From the NCBI GenBank assembly GCA_947259275.1, contig CAMYMH010000019.1, forward strand, positions 5,027-61,203: a stretch of 56,177 bases of DNA, read 5' to 3'. Positions 1 to 7,955 of the stretch are shown piece after piece (the stretch's first letter is position 1; the number at the start of each line of letters is the position of its first letter). The notes below the pieces were generated by a model. That model was not told where the DNA came from and did no database searches. It worked only from the letters and a program-made list of their open reading frames with translations. Both the position numbers and the translations under genes were made by a program. This stretch comes from an uncultured Acidimicrobiaceae bacterium. Lineage in GTDB: Bacteria; Actinomycetota; Acidimicrobiia; Spongiisociales; SHLN01.

Positions 1-956
1 TCGCGAGCGATGGCACCGATCTCCTGGCTGACACCAAAGCCGAGGTTGCCAATCTGGCCGGGTGCGAACTCGAGCAGCGATCTCCGGGCCATCGCCTTGC
101 GCACATCGAGCGGCACTGCCACCGGCTGGTCCGACGACTCGAGGCGCTTGGCGCCTGCGTAGTAGGGCGAGTAGTCAGTGAGATAGGTCTGGGTCTGCTG
201 GGGATCAAGGAGGGCGTAGTCGATCAGGGCACCCGGCACCTGCACCCGACGCGGGATGAGGGTCCCGGCCGGCTCCATCCGCTTCGCCTGGGCGATAACT
301 ATGCCGCCAGAGTTGTGCGCGGCCATCGCCATCGCAAGCATCTCGCCGTTTACCGCCTCCTCCTCGAGTGAGAGATTGCCGTCCTCGTCGATGGAGGAGC
401 CGCGGATGACCGCGACGTCGACTGGAAAGGATCGGAAGAAGAGCCACTCCCGACCGGCCAGCTCGACCACCTCGACCAGATCCTCGGTGGCCGCCCCCTG
501 CTTGCCCCCCGTCTGTCGTGGATCAACGTAAGTGTCGAGTCCGACGCGGGTGATGAGGCCGGGCCTTCCTGCCGCGATCTCCCGGCACAGTTGAGAGAGC
601 ACCCCCTGCGGGAAGGAGTACGCCTCGAGGTCGCCGTCCTGGACCATCTCGGCCAGCCGGGGCTCGTTGCCGATGTTTGAGCCGATGGTGCGGCGCATGA
701 GTCCGGGAATGGCCAGCTGGGAGAAGCCACGGTCCCCAAAATCGCCGATGCCGACCACCCGAACCGTGGTGAGGTCCCGGGGGTGGCCGTCGCTTCGATA
801 CCCCTCGGCCAGGGCGTCGATGAAGCGTTGCGGCACGGCGTGGCCTGCTCCGGACCCTCCGACCATCACCGTGGCGCCATCGGGGATGTGCCGAACCGCC
901 TCCGCAGCCGCTACCAGTTTCAACTCGTAGTCCCGATCACTGCATGAATCCTCCAC
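1..956 (-). CDS. Acyl-CoA:acetate/3-ketoacid CoA-transferase (YdiF type), 3' end outside window
   Basis: Family I CoA-transferase of the fused YdiF/propionate CoA-transferase group, which moves CoA between short-chain acids. Reading the minus strand leftward gives one open frame of about 318 codons to the window edge. Family landmarks visible are EAVxxIPDGATVMVGGSG near the N-terminus, IGDFGDRGFSQLA, YSFPQGVLSQL, TYVDPRQTGGK and IPRRVQVPGALIDY. The C-terminal domain with the catalytic Glu lies beyond base 1. The start is uncertain: an in-frame GTG at 956 overlaps the upstream SDR by 20 bases, while a TTG at 923 lies just after a weak GGGA. It is the last gene seen of the GH88-SDR-SDR run and probably activates or de-esterifies an acid made there. 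Confidence 0.85.
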   Translation of the reverse strand, partial: MEDSCSDRDYELKLVAAAEAVRHIPDGATVMVGGSGAGHAVPQRFIDALAEGYRSDGHPRDLTTVRVVGIGDFGDRGFSQLAIPGLMRRTIGSNIGNEPRLAEMVQDGDLEAYSFPQGVLSQLCREIAAGRPGLITRVGLDTYVDPRQTGGKQGAATEDLVEVVELAGREWLFFRSFPVDVAVIRGSSIDEDGNLSLEEEAVNGEMLAMAMAAHNSGGIVIAQAKRMEPAGTLIPRRVQVPGALIDYALLDPQQTQTYLTDYSPYYAGAKRLESSDQPVAVPLDVRKAMARRSLLEFAPGQIGNLGFGVSQEIGAIAR

Positions 957-1698
957 CGTTCGGGTTGAGCGTCTGCCCGTGATACAGCTCGGCAGCGTCG
1001 GAGAGCAAGAACAACACGGAAGCGGCGATGTCCTCCGGTTCGCCAAATCGGCGGGAGGGAAGCTCGGCCAGCCTCAGCCGGCCCGGCTCGCTATCGGCTA
1101 TGTGGCGCGTCATGTCGGTGACGGTGAATCCCGGCGCCACCGCGTTCACCCGGACGCCCTGGGGGCCGAACTCACGCGCCAGCGACTTGGTGAGGCCGAG
1201 CAAGCCGGCTTTGGCAGCCGAGTAATGCGCCAGCTCCGGCCACCCGATCTGGCCGAGCCGCGATGAGATCATGACGATCGAGCCCTTCCCTCGCTTCACC
1301 ATGCCGGGCAGCACGGCGCGGGAGCAGAAGAACGGGCCGAACAGGTCGGTACGCAGCACCTGGTCCCACTCTTCATCGCTCACCTCGAGCGCCGGGCTCG
1401 ACGGCATGATCCCGGCGTTGTTGACCAGGCCGTCGATCTTCCCAAAGGTGTCCTCGACCTCGGCAACCATCCGGCGCACCTGGTTCGGCACGGATATATT
1501 CGCTTGAAAGGCGCCCGCCGAGCGTCCCATGGCTTCCACGGCCTCGACCACGCCTCCGGCGGCCTCGGTCTGTTCCCGAAAGCCGATGGCGACATTGGCT
1601 CCGGCGGCGGCGGCGGCGCGCGCAATGGCGGCACCGATGCCGCGACTGCCCCCGGTTATCAGCACGACTCGATCGGTCAGGGAGGACGGGCCGGTCAC
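937..1698 (-). CDS. Short-chain dehydrogenase/reductase, FabG-like
   Basis: Classical NAD(P)-dependent SDR of 253 residues, the usual length. The cofactor motif TGGSRGIG is at about residues 15-22, NNAG at 93-96, and the catalytic triad is Ser145/146, Tyr159 and Lys163 (YSAAK). SDRs of this type interconvert hydroxyl and keto groups on sugars, acyl chains or small alcohols; the substrate cannot be told here. The GTG start has no Shine-Dalgarno of its own. A 14-codon mini-ORF with a good GGAGAGG site ends in a TGA that overlaps this GTG, so translational coupling is likely. Its neighbours are a second SDR upstream and a CoA-transferase downstream, suggesting sequential steps of one catabolic route. 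Confidence 0.9.
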   Translation of the reverse strand: MTGPSSLTDRVVLITGGSRGIGAAIARAAAAAGANVAIGFREQTEAAGGVVEAVEAMGRSAGAFQANISVPNQVRRMVAEVEDTFGKIDGLVNNAGIMPSSPALEVSDEEWDQVLRTDLFGPFFCSRAVLPGMVKRGKGSIVMISSRLGQIGWPELAHYSAAKAGLLGLTKSLAREFGPQGVRVNAVAPGFTVTDMTRHIADSEPGRLRLAELPSRRFGEPEDIAASVLFLLSDAAELYHGQTLNPNGGGFMQ

Positions 1699-1739
1699 GT
1701 TGACCGGGCGGCCTTGTACTGGGAGGCCCAGGCGGTCAA
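1695..1739 (-). CDS. Putative 14-residue leader mini-ORF before the SDR
   Basis: A TTG-started frame of 15 codons (including stop) lies behind an AAAGGAGAGG site at about 1741-1752 and ends with a TGA sharing the GTGA overlap of the downstream SDR start. The SDR has no other ribosome-binding site. The peptide would begin (M)TAWASQYK. It may serve only to bring ribosomes to the SDR start. It could also be chance: the SDR frame itself is open further upstream and could use a non-standard start. Confidence 0.3.
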   Translation of the reverse strand: MTAWASQYKAARST

Positions 1740-1750
1740 TCCCTCTCCTT

Positions 1751-2521
1751 TCACAACCGGGGGACCGTCAATCCCCCGTCGATGGTGAGTACCTGTCCGG
1801 TGGCGTACGGTATCCGACCTGCTGCCAGGGCGGAAACGGCGGCGCCCACGTCCTCTGGCGTTCCCCACCGCTTGTCGAGGGTCAGACCGTGCTCTATCAG
1901 CCGGTCGTACTTCTCAGTGACTCCCGCGGTCATGTCCGACTTCACAACGCCGGGCCGAACCTCGTATACGTCGATGTCGTGCTCGGCGAGCCGGCTCGCC
2001 CATAACTTGGTTGCCATTGACACCCCGGCCTTGCTGATGCAGTACTCGGCTCGATTGGTCGATGCCAGCACCGCGCTTATCGATGAGATGTTGATGATGC
2101 GGCCCCGGAACGACGAGTCCGTCTCGTGCTGGTCGATCATGTGACGAGCGACCGCCTGAGTCAGCAGGAACGGCCCCTTCAGGTTCACCGCCATCACCGT
2201 GTCGAAGTCGGCCTCGTTGACCGCCAGCATGTCGTTGCGGCCCGGTGAGGTGATTCCGGCATTGTTGACCAGCACGTCGATCCGGTGGAAGGCTGCCATC
2301 GTGTCCGTCACCAGCTGGTCGCGAGCCTGCGCGTCGCCGACGTCTCCGCGGACATACATGACGTCTCCCAAGGCCTCGAGCTCGGCGATCACCGGCTCCA
2401 CCTCCTCAGCCGACCGGACGCCGTTCGCCACCACCCGGTAGCCGTCCTCGAGCAGGCGCCGGGAGATCCCGAGGCCGATCCCCCTGGCGCCTCCGGTGAC
2501 GAGGGCGACCGGCGCCGTCAC
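1751..2521 (-). CDS. Short-chain dehydrogenase/reductase, 3-ketoacyl-reductase-like
   Basis: SDR of 256 residues beginning MTAPVALVTGGARGIG, with the Rossmann glycine motif at about residues 9-16, NNAG at 86-89, catalytic Ser146/147, Tyr160 and Lys164 in YCISK, and a PG motif after the active site. The start codon overlaps the stop of the GH88 gene by 4 bases, so the two are translated as a coupled pair. Pairing with an unsaturated-glycoside hydrolase suggests a role in processing the released sugar or keto-acid, but this is inference. It is distinct in sequence from the SDR that follows, so the two are not a recent duplication. Confidence 0.9.
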   Translation of the reverse strand: MTAPVALVTGGARGIGLGISRRLLEDGYRVVANGVRSAEEVEPVIAELEALGDVMYVRGDVGDAQARDQLVTDTMAAFHRIDVLVNNAGITSPGRNDMLAVNEADFDTVMAVNLKGPFLLTQAVARHMIDQHETDSSFRGRIINISSISAVLASTNRAEYCISKAGVSMATKLWASRLAEHDIDVYEVRPGVVKSDMTAGVTEKYDRLIEHGLTLDKRWGTPEDVGAAVSALAAGRIPYATGQVLTIDGGLTVPRL

Positions 2522-3921
2522 GCTTCACCTCCACCGAAGAAGGAGTAGTAGGGAGCGCCGTCGATGAGCCGTTGGACATACACAGCGAGCTCCACCAGGT
2601 GATAGTCGCCCCACAGCACCGACTCTCCCGACGGGACGCCGGTCGAGGCCTGGTCCCATCCCCCCGGCCGGTGATAGACCCCGTGCAAGAGCAGGCCCTC
2701 GTGGTCCGGATCGTCGGCCAGGTAGGCGTCGTTCACCAGAGTCTGCAGCACAGTGAGACCGGCCGAGGTGTAGCGGCGGCCTTCGGGATCACCACCGTCG
2801 CCCAGATAGCGACCAAGTCGCAGCAGCCCCTGGGCGGCGATGGCGGCCGCCGAGCTGTCGACGGGCTCGTAATCGTTCACCGGCTCGGCGGGACGGTCCA
2901 GATAGTCACCCATTCGGGCCAGGCCGGGGGCCCCCGTGTCCCAATACGGGATGCCGTCGGTCGGCGTGTGCTCGAGGTAGAAGTCGGCGGTCGCCCGAGC
3001 GGCGCGGAGCATGGTGCCTTCAACGCGATCACGGCCCCCGAGTAGCTCGAGGGCCTCGTCGTCGACGGTGGCCAAGAACTCCAACAGCTCGGAATACCCG
3101 GTCACCACCCAGGCCAGCCCACGGGTCCAGGTGGTGAAGGGCGAGTAGCCCTGCTGCGTGCTGGGCGCTCGATAGGTGCCGTCGGTGACGTTGAACGTGC
3201 TCTCGTGGGCGACCCGCCCCCTGACGTCGTAGATGTCGCGACCTTCCCCGTAGTACACGGAGTACCGGGCGGTAGTGTCGGCGTGCTCAACCGCGCGCGC
3301 CAGCAGCGAAATCCGGCGATCGTTCTCGCCCATCAGCACATGACCCAGCCGGTGGGCCAGCAGGAGCGATCGGACCGACCGGATCGTGTCGCAGAACAGG
3401 GAGTGCGGGCCGTTGAACGAGTAGATGTACCCGCCGCCGTCTGCGGTGCGAGACCAGCGCGATGCTTGCACCGCCCCGCTCACCTTGAGCGCTTGCTCGT
3501 AGTAGGCGAGCTCCCATAGGTCGGCGGGGAGGCGGTCCTCGAGCATCAAACGTCGCAGGTTGCCGAAGGTGCTCACATTGTTGAACCCGTGGTCGTGGAC
3601 CCCGGTGTGGGTGAGGTGTTTGTCCATCCGCTCCCGGGTCAGATGGCGGCCCAGCTCGAGGGCTTCGGTGTCGCCGGTGGCGTCGTAGTGGAGGATGGCC
3701 CAGCCGTACAAGAAGCCCTCGGTCCATTCCGTCCAGCCCCGGGGTACGTACTTGCCGTCGGCGGTGTGGACGGGGGCTCCCGCATCCGGTGAGTACCGGC
3801 GGCACAGCCGGATGACCTTTGGGCCCGACAGTTCCCACAGCCGGTTGAGTTGAGGCCGCAGTGCGGCCGCATCAATGTCCTTGAAGGCGGTCGGGTCGCC
3901 CGGCTTGGGGTCGATCGGCAC
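2518..3921 (-). CDS. Glycoside hydrolase family 88 (unsaturated glucuronyl hydrolase-like)
   Basis: A 467-residue (alpha/alpha)6-barrel hydrolase. Family 88 enzymes hydrate the C4-C5 double bond left on uronic acids by polysaccharide lyases. Family signatures are WTEWTEGFLYGWA (about residues 63-75), HDHGFNN carrying the candidate catalytic Asp110, CDTIRSVRSLLL with the second Asp178, and EPVDSSAAAIAAQGLLRL in the C-terminal third. No signal peptide is visible, so it should act in the cytoplasm on imported disaccharides. The GTG start at 3921 is preceded by AGAGAGG. It is the first gene of the minus-strand unit with two SDRs and a CoA-transferase. No lyase is nearby, so the oligosaccharide source is unknown. 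Confidence 0.85.
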   Translation of the reverse strand: MPIDPKPGDPTAFKDIDAAALRPQLNRLWELSGPKVIRLCRRYSPDAGAPVHTADGKYVPRGWTEWTEGFLYGWAILHYDATGDTEALELGRHLTRERMDKHLTHTGVHDHGFNNVSTFGNLRRLMLEDRLPADLWELAYYEQALKVSGAVQASRWSRTADGGGYIYSFNGPHSLFCDTIRSVRSLLLAHRLGHVLMGENDRRISLLARAVEHADTTARYSVYYGEGRDIYDVRGRVAHESTFNVTDGTYRAPSTQQGYSPFTTWTRGLAWVVTGYSELLEFLATVDDEALELLGGRDRVEGTMLRAARATADFYLEHTPTDGIPYWDTGAPGLARMGDYLDRPAEPVNDYEPVDSSAAAIAAQGLLRLGRYLGDGGDPEGRRYTSAGLTVLQTLVNDAYLADDPDHEGLLLHGVYHRPGGWDQASTGVPSGESVLWGDYHLVELAVYVQRLIDGAPYYSFFGGGEA

Positions 3922-4012
3922 GTGGAAACCTCTCTCGGACGCTGAGCGGAACCTACCTGCTGAGAGTAGTGGCCGGCGGGGTCACCTGCCGGGCACGCGG
4001 AGCTGCAGTCGA

Positions 4013-4043
4013 TTGCATTCCAGGTGACGACGGCGACTAGTGT
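4013..4043 (+). promoter_or_regulatory. Possible promoter of the first Liv-type operon
   Basis: TTGCAT at 4013-4018 and TAGTGT at 4038-4043 are 19 bases apart, 50 bases before the start of the binding-protein gene, in the 171-bp divergent gap to the GH88 gene. The -10 fits the TAnnnT type seen elsewhere in this window. The spacer is long, so this is only a candidate. Confidence 0.3.
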
Positions 4044-4092
4044 TCGCCAATATGGCCCTACCGGGCCGCCAGACTCCCTACCGGAGGCACAG

Positions 4093-5490
4093 ATGACTCG
4101 CTTATTCAAACTGGTGGTGCTGATCGCTGCGCTGGCCCTGGTCGCGGCCGCGTGCGGTGATGATGACAGTGCCGAGACGACACCGACAACTGCCGGCGAC
4201 GGCGGCGCGGCAACGACGACGACAACTGTTGCCGACGCGACCACAACCACGACGGTCGAGCAAATGGATCCCTATATCTTCGCTGCTTCGCTGCCGCTGA
4301 CCGGCGACTTCGCCACTCCCGGTTCCAAGCACAACGACGGCTACAAGTACTGCGTCGATGAGATCAACCGCCTCGGCGGCCTCGACGGCCATCAGGTGGA
4401 GTACATCGGTGAGGACAATCAGTCGACGCCGGAGCAGGCCGTTGCCCAGATTCAACGGCACATCAACGTGGAGGGAGCCGACGTGTTACTCGGCACTTTC
4501 TCCAGCTTGCTGACGTTCCCGGCAACCACCGAAGCACTGAACGAAGGCATGGTGTACCCGGTTCCCTCGGGCGGTGCGCTGCGGATTTGGGAGCGGGGCT
4601 ACGACAACATCTTCTACTTCCAGCAGAACGCGGCCGAACTCATCGGCTTCTCGCCGCTGGCGATGATCGAGTACTACGTCGAGCAAGGGGTGATCGACGC
4701 AACGCCTGCCTCGGTTGCCATCGTGGACGCCGACGACTTCTTCGCTTCCGCCATCGTCACCGGCCTGGTCGGCGGCGAGGTTCGCTTGCCCGGGGGCGGA
4801 GACGTAATCGCGGAGGTTCCCGGCTTCCTGAACGACCCCAGGTTCTCCGACACCGAAGTCGTCTTCCAGGAGACGTGGCCGATCCCGTTCACCGACTGGA
4901 TCACCCTGGCCAACTCCATGAAGAACAGCGGAGCCGAGATGGTGTTCGCCACCACCGCCTCACCGGATGAGGCCATCTCGCTGGTGAACGCCATGGCGAC
5001 GGTGGACTATCAGCCCAAGCTGGTATGGATGTCACAGGGGGCGCAAAGCGAGTTCCGGGATCTTCTCGGGGGCAACGAGCAGCACATCACCGTGCATGCC
5101 TCATGGCATCCACTCGCCAACTACGAGAGCACGCTGGCCGGCCAGCCGTACAGCAACCAGGACTTCATCGACGGCTTCGACGCTTCGTTCGGCCGCCCAC
5201 CCGATGAGGACGAGGCGATCCCGTTTGCGGTCTGCCAGGGCATGGCGCAAGCCGTCCTCGGCGCCGGCAGCGCCGATAACACCGCCATGAAGGACTGGCT
5301 GCGCGGTCGGACGGCCGATGACCCGGTGAAGACGGTGCTCGGTGACTTCTACTGGGACGAGCGCGGACTGCCCTTTGAACGCTCGCACATCATGGTGCAA
5401 TGGCAGGACGAGGAGCTCGTGTTCGTGTACCCGGTTGGCGACTTCCCCGGCACGGTCGACCTGGTCTTCCCGAAAGCAGAATTCAACTAA
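4093..5490 (+). CDS. livK: ABC transporter substrate-binding lipoprotein (branched-chain amino acid / LivK type)
   Basis: A 465-residue periplasmic-binding-fold lipoprotein that delivers the ligand to the LivHMGF permease encoded just downstream. The first 21 residues form a lipoprotein signal with lipobox VAAAC (Cys21), followed by a Thr/Ala-rich linker to about residue 58. The mature domain starts near FAASLPLTGDFATPG and contains GEDNQSTPEQAVAQIQRHI, typical of the Peripla_BP_6 group. I chose the ATG at 4093 because a GGAGG lies 5 bases before it and the signal peptide starts there. The family binds many substrates besides leucine or valine (amides, urea, aromatic acids), so the true ligand is open. 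A strong hairpin follows the gene. Confidence 0.93.
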   Translation: MTRLFKLVVLIAALALVAAACGDDDSAETTPTTAGDGGAATTTTTVADATTTTTVEQMDPYIFAASLPLTGDFATPGSKHNDGYKYCVDEINRLGGLDGHQVEYIGEDNQSTPEQAVAQIQRHINVEGADVLLGTFSSLLTFPATTEALNEGMVYPVPSGGALRIWERGYDNIFYFQQNAAELIGFSPLAMIEYYVEQGVIDATPASVAIVDADDFFASAIVTGLVGGEVRLPGGGDVIAEVPGFLNDPRFSDTEVVFQETWPIPFTDWITLANSMKNSGAEMVFATTASPDEAISLVNAMATVDYQPKLVWMSQGAQSEFRDLLGGNEQHITVHASWHPLANYESTLAGQPYSNQDFIDGFDASFGRPPDEDEAIPFAVCQGMAQAVLGAGSADNTAMKDWLRGRTADDPVKTVLGDFYWDERGLPFERSHIMVQWQDEELVFVYPVGDFPGTVDLVFPKAEFN

Positions 5491-5511
5491 GCGCGACGAC
5501 AACAGAGCTGA

Positions 5512-5546
5512 GCAGATGGGGCACCCGCTACTGGTGCCCCATCTGC
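5512..5546 (+). terminator. Perfect 14-bp hairpin between livK and livG
   Basis: Inverted repeat with arms 5512-5525 and 5533-5546 (GCAGATGGGGCACC and its exact complement) and a 7-base loop. No run of T follows, so it is not a classical full terminator. Placed between a binding-protein gene and its transporter genes, it probably reduces read-through or protects the livK message so that the binding protein is made in excess. Confidence 0.7.
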
Positions 5547-5608
5547 ACAGCCAGGTGGTCACTGGTGGAGGCTGGCATGATGGGGCCAGCACAACGTGAG
5601 GAGCTGAC

Positions 5609-6346
5609 GTGGCGGTGACCCTCGAGGTTTCCGATCTCAACAAGAGCTTTGGCGGAATCCACGCCGTCAAGGACTGCAGCTTTGGCGTTGAGGACGGCTC
5701 GATCACTTCGCTCATCGGCCCAAACGGGGCCGGCAAGACTACGGTTTTCAACCTCATCAACCACGTCATCCGCCCCGACTCGGGCACGGTCCGCTTCGAG
5801 GGGCGGGATGTCACGGGGAAGATGCCCCACCGGCTCACCCGCCTCGGAATCGGCAGGACGTTCCAAGTTACGAGGACCCTCGGTGACATGACGGTGCTGG
5901 AGAACATGGTGGTTGGCTCATCGGGCACCGGCGTGCGCAGCATGTTCGGGTCGCGGATGCTCGACCACGAGGTCGAGCGGGCCATGGAGCTGCTCGAGTT
6001 CGTCGGCATTGCCGAGTACGCCTACACCAACGCCGAGGCGCTCTCTTACGGGCAGCGCAAGCTGCTCGAGTTCTCGGCGGTCCTGATGTCGGGTCCACAG
6101 ATCGTGCTGCTCGACGAACCCGCCGGTGGTGTCAATCCCTCGCTGCTCACGCGGATGGTGGCCCGCATCAGAGAGCTAAACGCCAACGGGCTCACCTTCT
6201 TCATCGTCGAGCACAACATGGACCTGGTGATGGACATCAGTGATTCGGTGATCGTCATGGCCCACGGCGAGGTGCTACTCCACGGGTCTCCTGACGATGT
6301 GCAGAGCGATCGACGCGTCCTCGACGCCTACCTGGGGAAGGTGTGA
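5609..6346 (+). CDS. livG: Branched-chain amino acid-type ABC transporter ATP-binding protein LivG
   Basis: A 245-residue ABC ATPase of the LivG type, which powers the LivHM channel from the cytoplasm. Walker A GPNGAGKTT is at about 37-45, the Q-loop region reads GIGRTFQVTRTL, the signature is the divergent LSYGQRKLLEF, and Walker B is IVLLDEPAGGVNP followed by FIVEHNMD. The GTG start at 5609 follows a GAGGAG site 6 bases earlier. The stop codon overlaps the next gene's start (TGATG). It belongs to the five-gene unit livK-G-F-H-M on the plus strand. Confidence 0.95.
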   Translation: MAVTLEVSDLNKSFGGIHAVKDCSFGVEDGSITSLIGPNGAGKTTVFNLINHVIRPDSGTVRFEGRDVTGKMPHRLTRLGIGRTFQVTRTLGDMTVLENMVVGSSGTGVRSMFGSRMLDHEVERAMELLEFVGIAEYAYTNAEALSYGQRKLLEFSAVLMSGPQIVLLDEPAGGVNPSLLTRMVARIRELNANGLTFFIVEHNMDLVMDISDSVIVMAHGEVLLHGSPDDVQSDRRVLDAYLGKV

Positions 6347-7083
6347 TGGCGCTGCTCGAGATCCGCAACGTGAACGCCGGCTACGGGAAGGGACCCGACA
6401 TCCTCAAGGGACTCTCCCTCGAGGTCGAAGCCGGCACCTCGTATTGCATCATCGGCCCAAACGGAGCGGGCAAGTCGACGCTGCTCAAGGTCATCTCCGG
6501 CCTGCTGCCCCCGCGCTCGGGCGAGGTGGTGTTCCGAGATGTGCCCTTCAACGGGGCGCGTCCTGATCAGGTCCTCGCTTCCGGGATCTGCTTCGTGCCC
6601 CAGGACCAGGCGGTGTTCCCGGAAATGAGTGTCAAGGAGAACCTGACCATCGGTGCCTACTTGGAGAAAGACCGCTCGGTCATCAAGGAGCGGATGGAGC
6701 GGGTGTTCGACCTGTTCCCGATTCTGGCCGAGCGCGCCTCGCAGGACGGCGGGACGATGTCCGGTGGCCAGCAGCAGATGCTGGCACTGGGACGCGCCCT
6801 CATGATCGATCCCGCCGTGATGATGCTCGACGAGCCCAGCCTGGGGCTGGCCCCCCAAATCGCCCAGCAGATCTTCTCCACCATCAGGGAGTTGGAAGCC
6901 CTCGGGATCACCATCGTGATGGTCGAGCAGAACGCGGTGCGGGGTCTCGAACTGGCCGACTGGGGTGTCGTCCTCGACCTCGGAATCGTTCGTTTCGAGG
7001 GACCGGCCGACACCATCCTCGATGATCCGCGAATCCGTGAGCTATATCTGGGCAAGGCGGTTGGCTCCGGAGGCACGACATGA
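6346..7083 (+). CDS. livF: Branched-chain amino acid-type ABC transporter ATP-binding protein LivF
   Basis: The second ATPase of the Liv system, 245 residues. Walker A GPNGAGKST, signature SGGQQQMLALGRAL, Walker B VMMLDEPSLGLAP and the switch His region MVEQNAVRGLEL are intact. The ATG at 6346 shares a base with the stop of livG, and a GTG one codon upstream is a possible alternative start. It ends in a 4-base ATGA overlap with livH. LivF and LivG act as a heterodimer in this family. Confidence 0.95.
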   Translation: MALLEIRNVNAGYGKGPDILKGLSLEVEAGTSYCIIGPNGAGKSTLLKVISGLLPPRSGEVVFRDVPFNGARPDQVLASGICFVPQDQAVFPEMSVKENLTIGAYLEKDRSVIKERMERVFDLFPILAERASQDGGTMSGGQQQMLALGRALMIDPAVMMLDEPSLGLAPQIAQQIFSTIRELEALGITIVMVEQNAVRGLELADWGVVLDLGIVRFEGPADTILDDPRIRELYLGKAVGSGGTT

Positions 7084-7955
7084 CAGAGATTCTCCAGGTG
7101 ACGATCTTCGGCCTGCTCCTGGGCGGCGTCTACGCCCTGTTCGCCAGCGGTCTCACGCTCGCCTTCGGGGTGATGCGCATCGTCAACCTTGCTCACGCCG
7201 TCTTCATCGTGGCGGCCGCCTACGCCACCTTCTTCGCCTTCGAAGAACTGGGCATCGATCCGCTCGTCTCGATCATCTGGCTGGTGCCGCTGTTTTTCAT
7301 CCTCGGGGTCGGGCTGTACATGACCTTCTTCGTCCGCATCGAAGGCAGCCCGCGATATGTGGAGATGACGGTTCTGCTGACGTTCGGCATCGCCATCATG
7401 ATCGAAGGGCTGCTCGGTTGGAGGTTCACCGGCATCTATCGCCAGACCCAACCCAGTTATCTCACCGACGCCTACTTCTGGGGAGACTACATTGTGCCGG
7501 CCGGCCAGCTCTATGCGGCGCTCCTCAGTCTGATTCTGCTCATCGCGTTGTGGCTGTTCCTCCGGTTCACCAGGGTCGGGTACGGGATTCGGGCCACCAT
7601 GCAGAACCGCGATGCCGCCCAGCTGGTGGGGGTGAACGTACGCCGGGTATCGGCCATCTCGTTTGGGATCAGTACGGCCTTCGCCGGGGCCGGCGGCGCA
7701 TTCATGAGCTACCTGTTCCCCTTCTTCCCATTCCGGCACTGGCAATGGATCGCTTTGCTGCTGGCACTGGTCGTCCTCGGGGGTATGGGAAGCCTCAAGG
7801 GGGCGGTGGCCGGCGCGCTGATACTCGGGGTGGCGAGCTCACTGGTCGTCGATCAGATCGGCGCCGGCTGGGGCCCGATGGCCTTCTACGCCGCCCTGTT
7901 TGGCATCTTGCTGGTGCGCCCGCAGGGCCTGTTCGGCAAGGAGGCGGTGGCGTGA
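7080..7955 (+). CDS. livH: Branched-chain amino acid-type ABC transporter permease LivH
   Basis: Integral membrane permease of 291 residues with about eight hydrophobic segments. It carries the LivH-type N-terminal pattern LLGGVYALFASGLTLAFGVMRIVNLAHAVF and the cytoplasmic ATPase-coupling loop near GYGIRATMQNRDAAQLVGVNVRRV, followed by GGMGSLKGAVAGALILG. It forms the channel together with LivM. The start overlaps livF by 4 bases and the end overlaps livM by 4 bases, so the set is tightly coupled. Confidence 0.95.
   Translation: MTEILQVTIFGLLLGGVYALFASGLTLAFGVMRIVNLAHAVFIVAAAYATFFAFEELGIDPLVSIIWLVPLFFILGVGLYMTFFVRIEGSPRYVEMTVLLTFGIAIMIEGLLGWRFTGIYRQTQPSYLTDAYFWGDYIVPAGQLYAALLSLILLIALWLFLRFTRVGYGIRATMQNRDAAQLVGVNVRRVSAISFGISTAFAGAGGAFMSYLFPFFPFRHWQWIALLLALVVLGGMGSLKGAVAGALILGVASSLVVDQIGAGWGPMAFYAALFGILLVRPQGLFGKEAVA

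Noticed and set aside
6965..7951. Long N-terminal extension of LivM
   Set aside because: The extension is the out-of-frame image of livF and livH; the GTG at 7952 with a 4-base overlap gives the normal protein.
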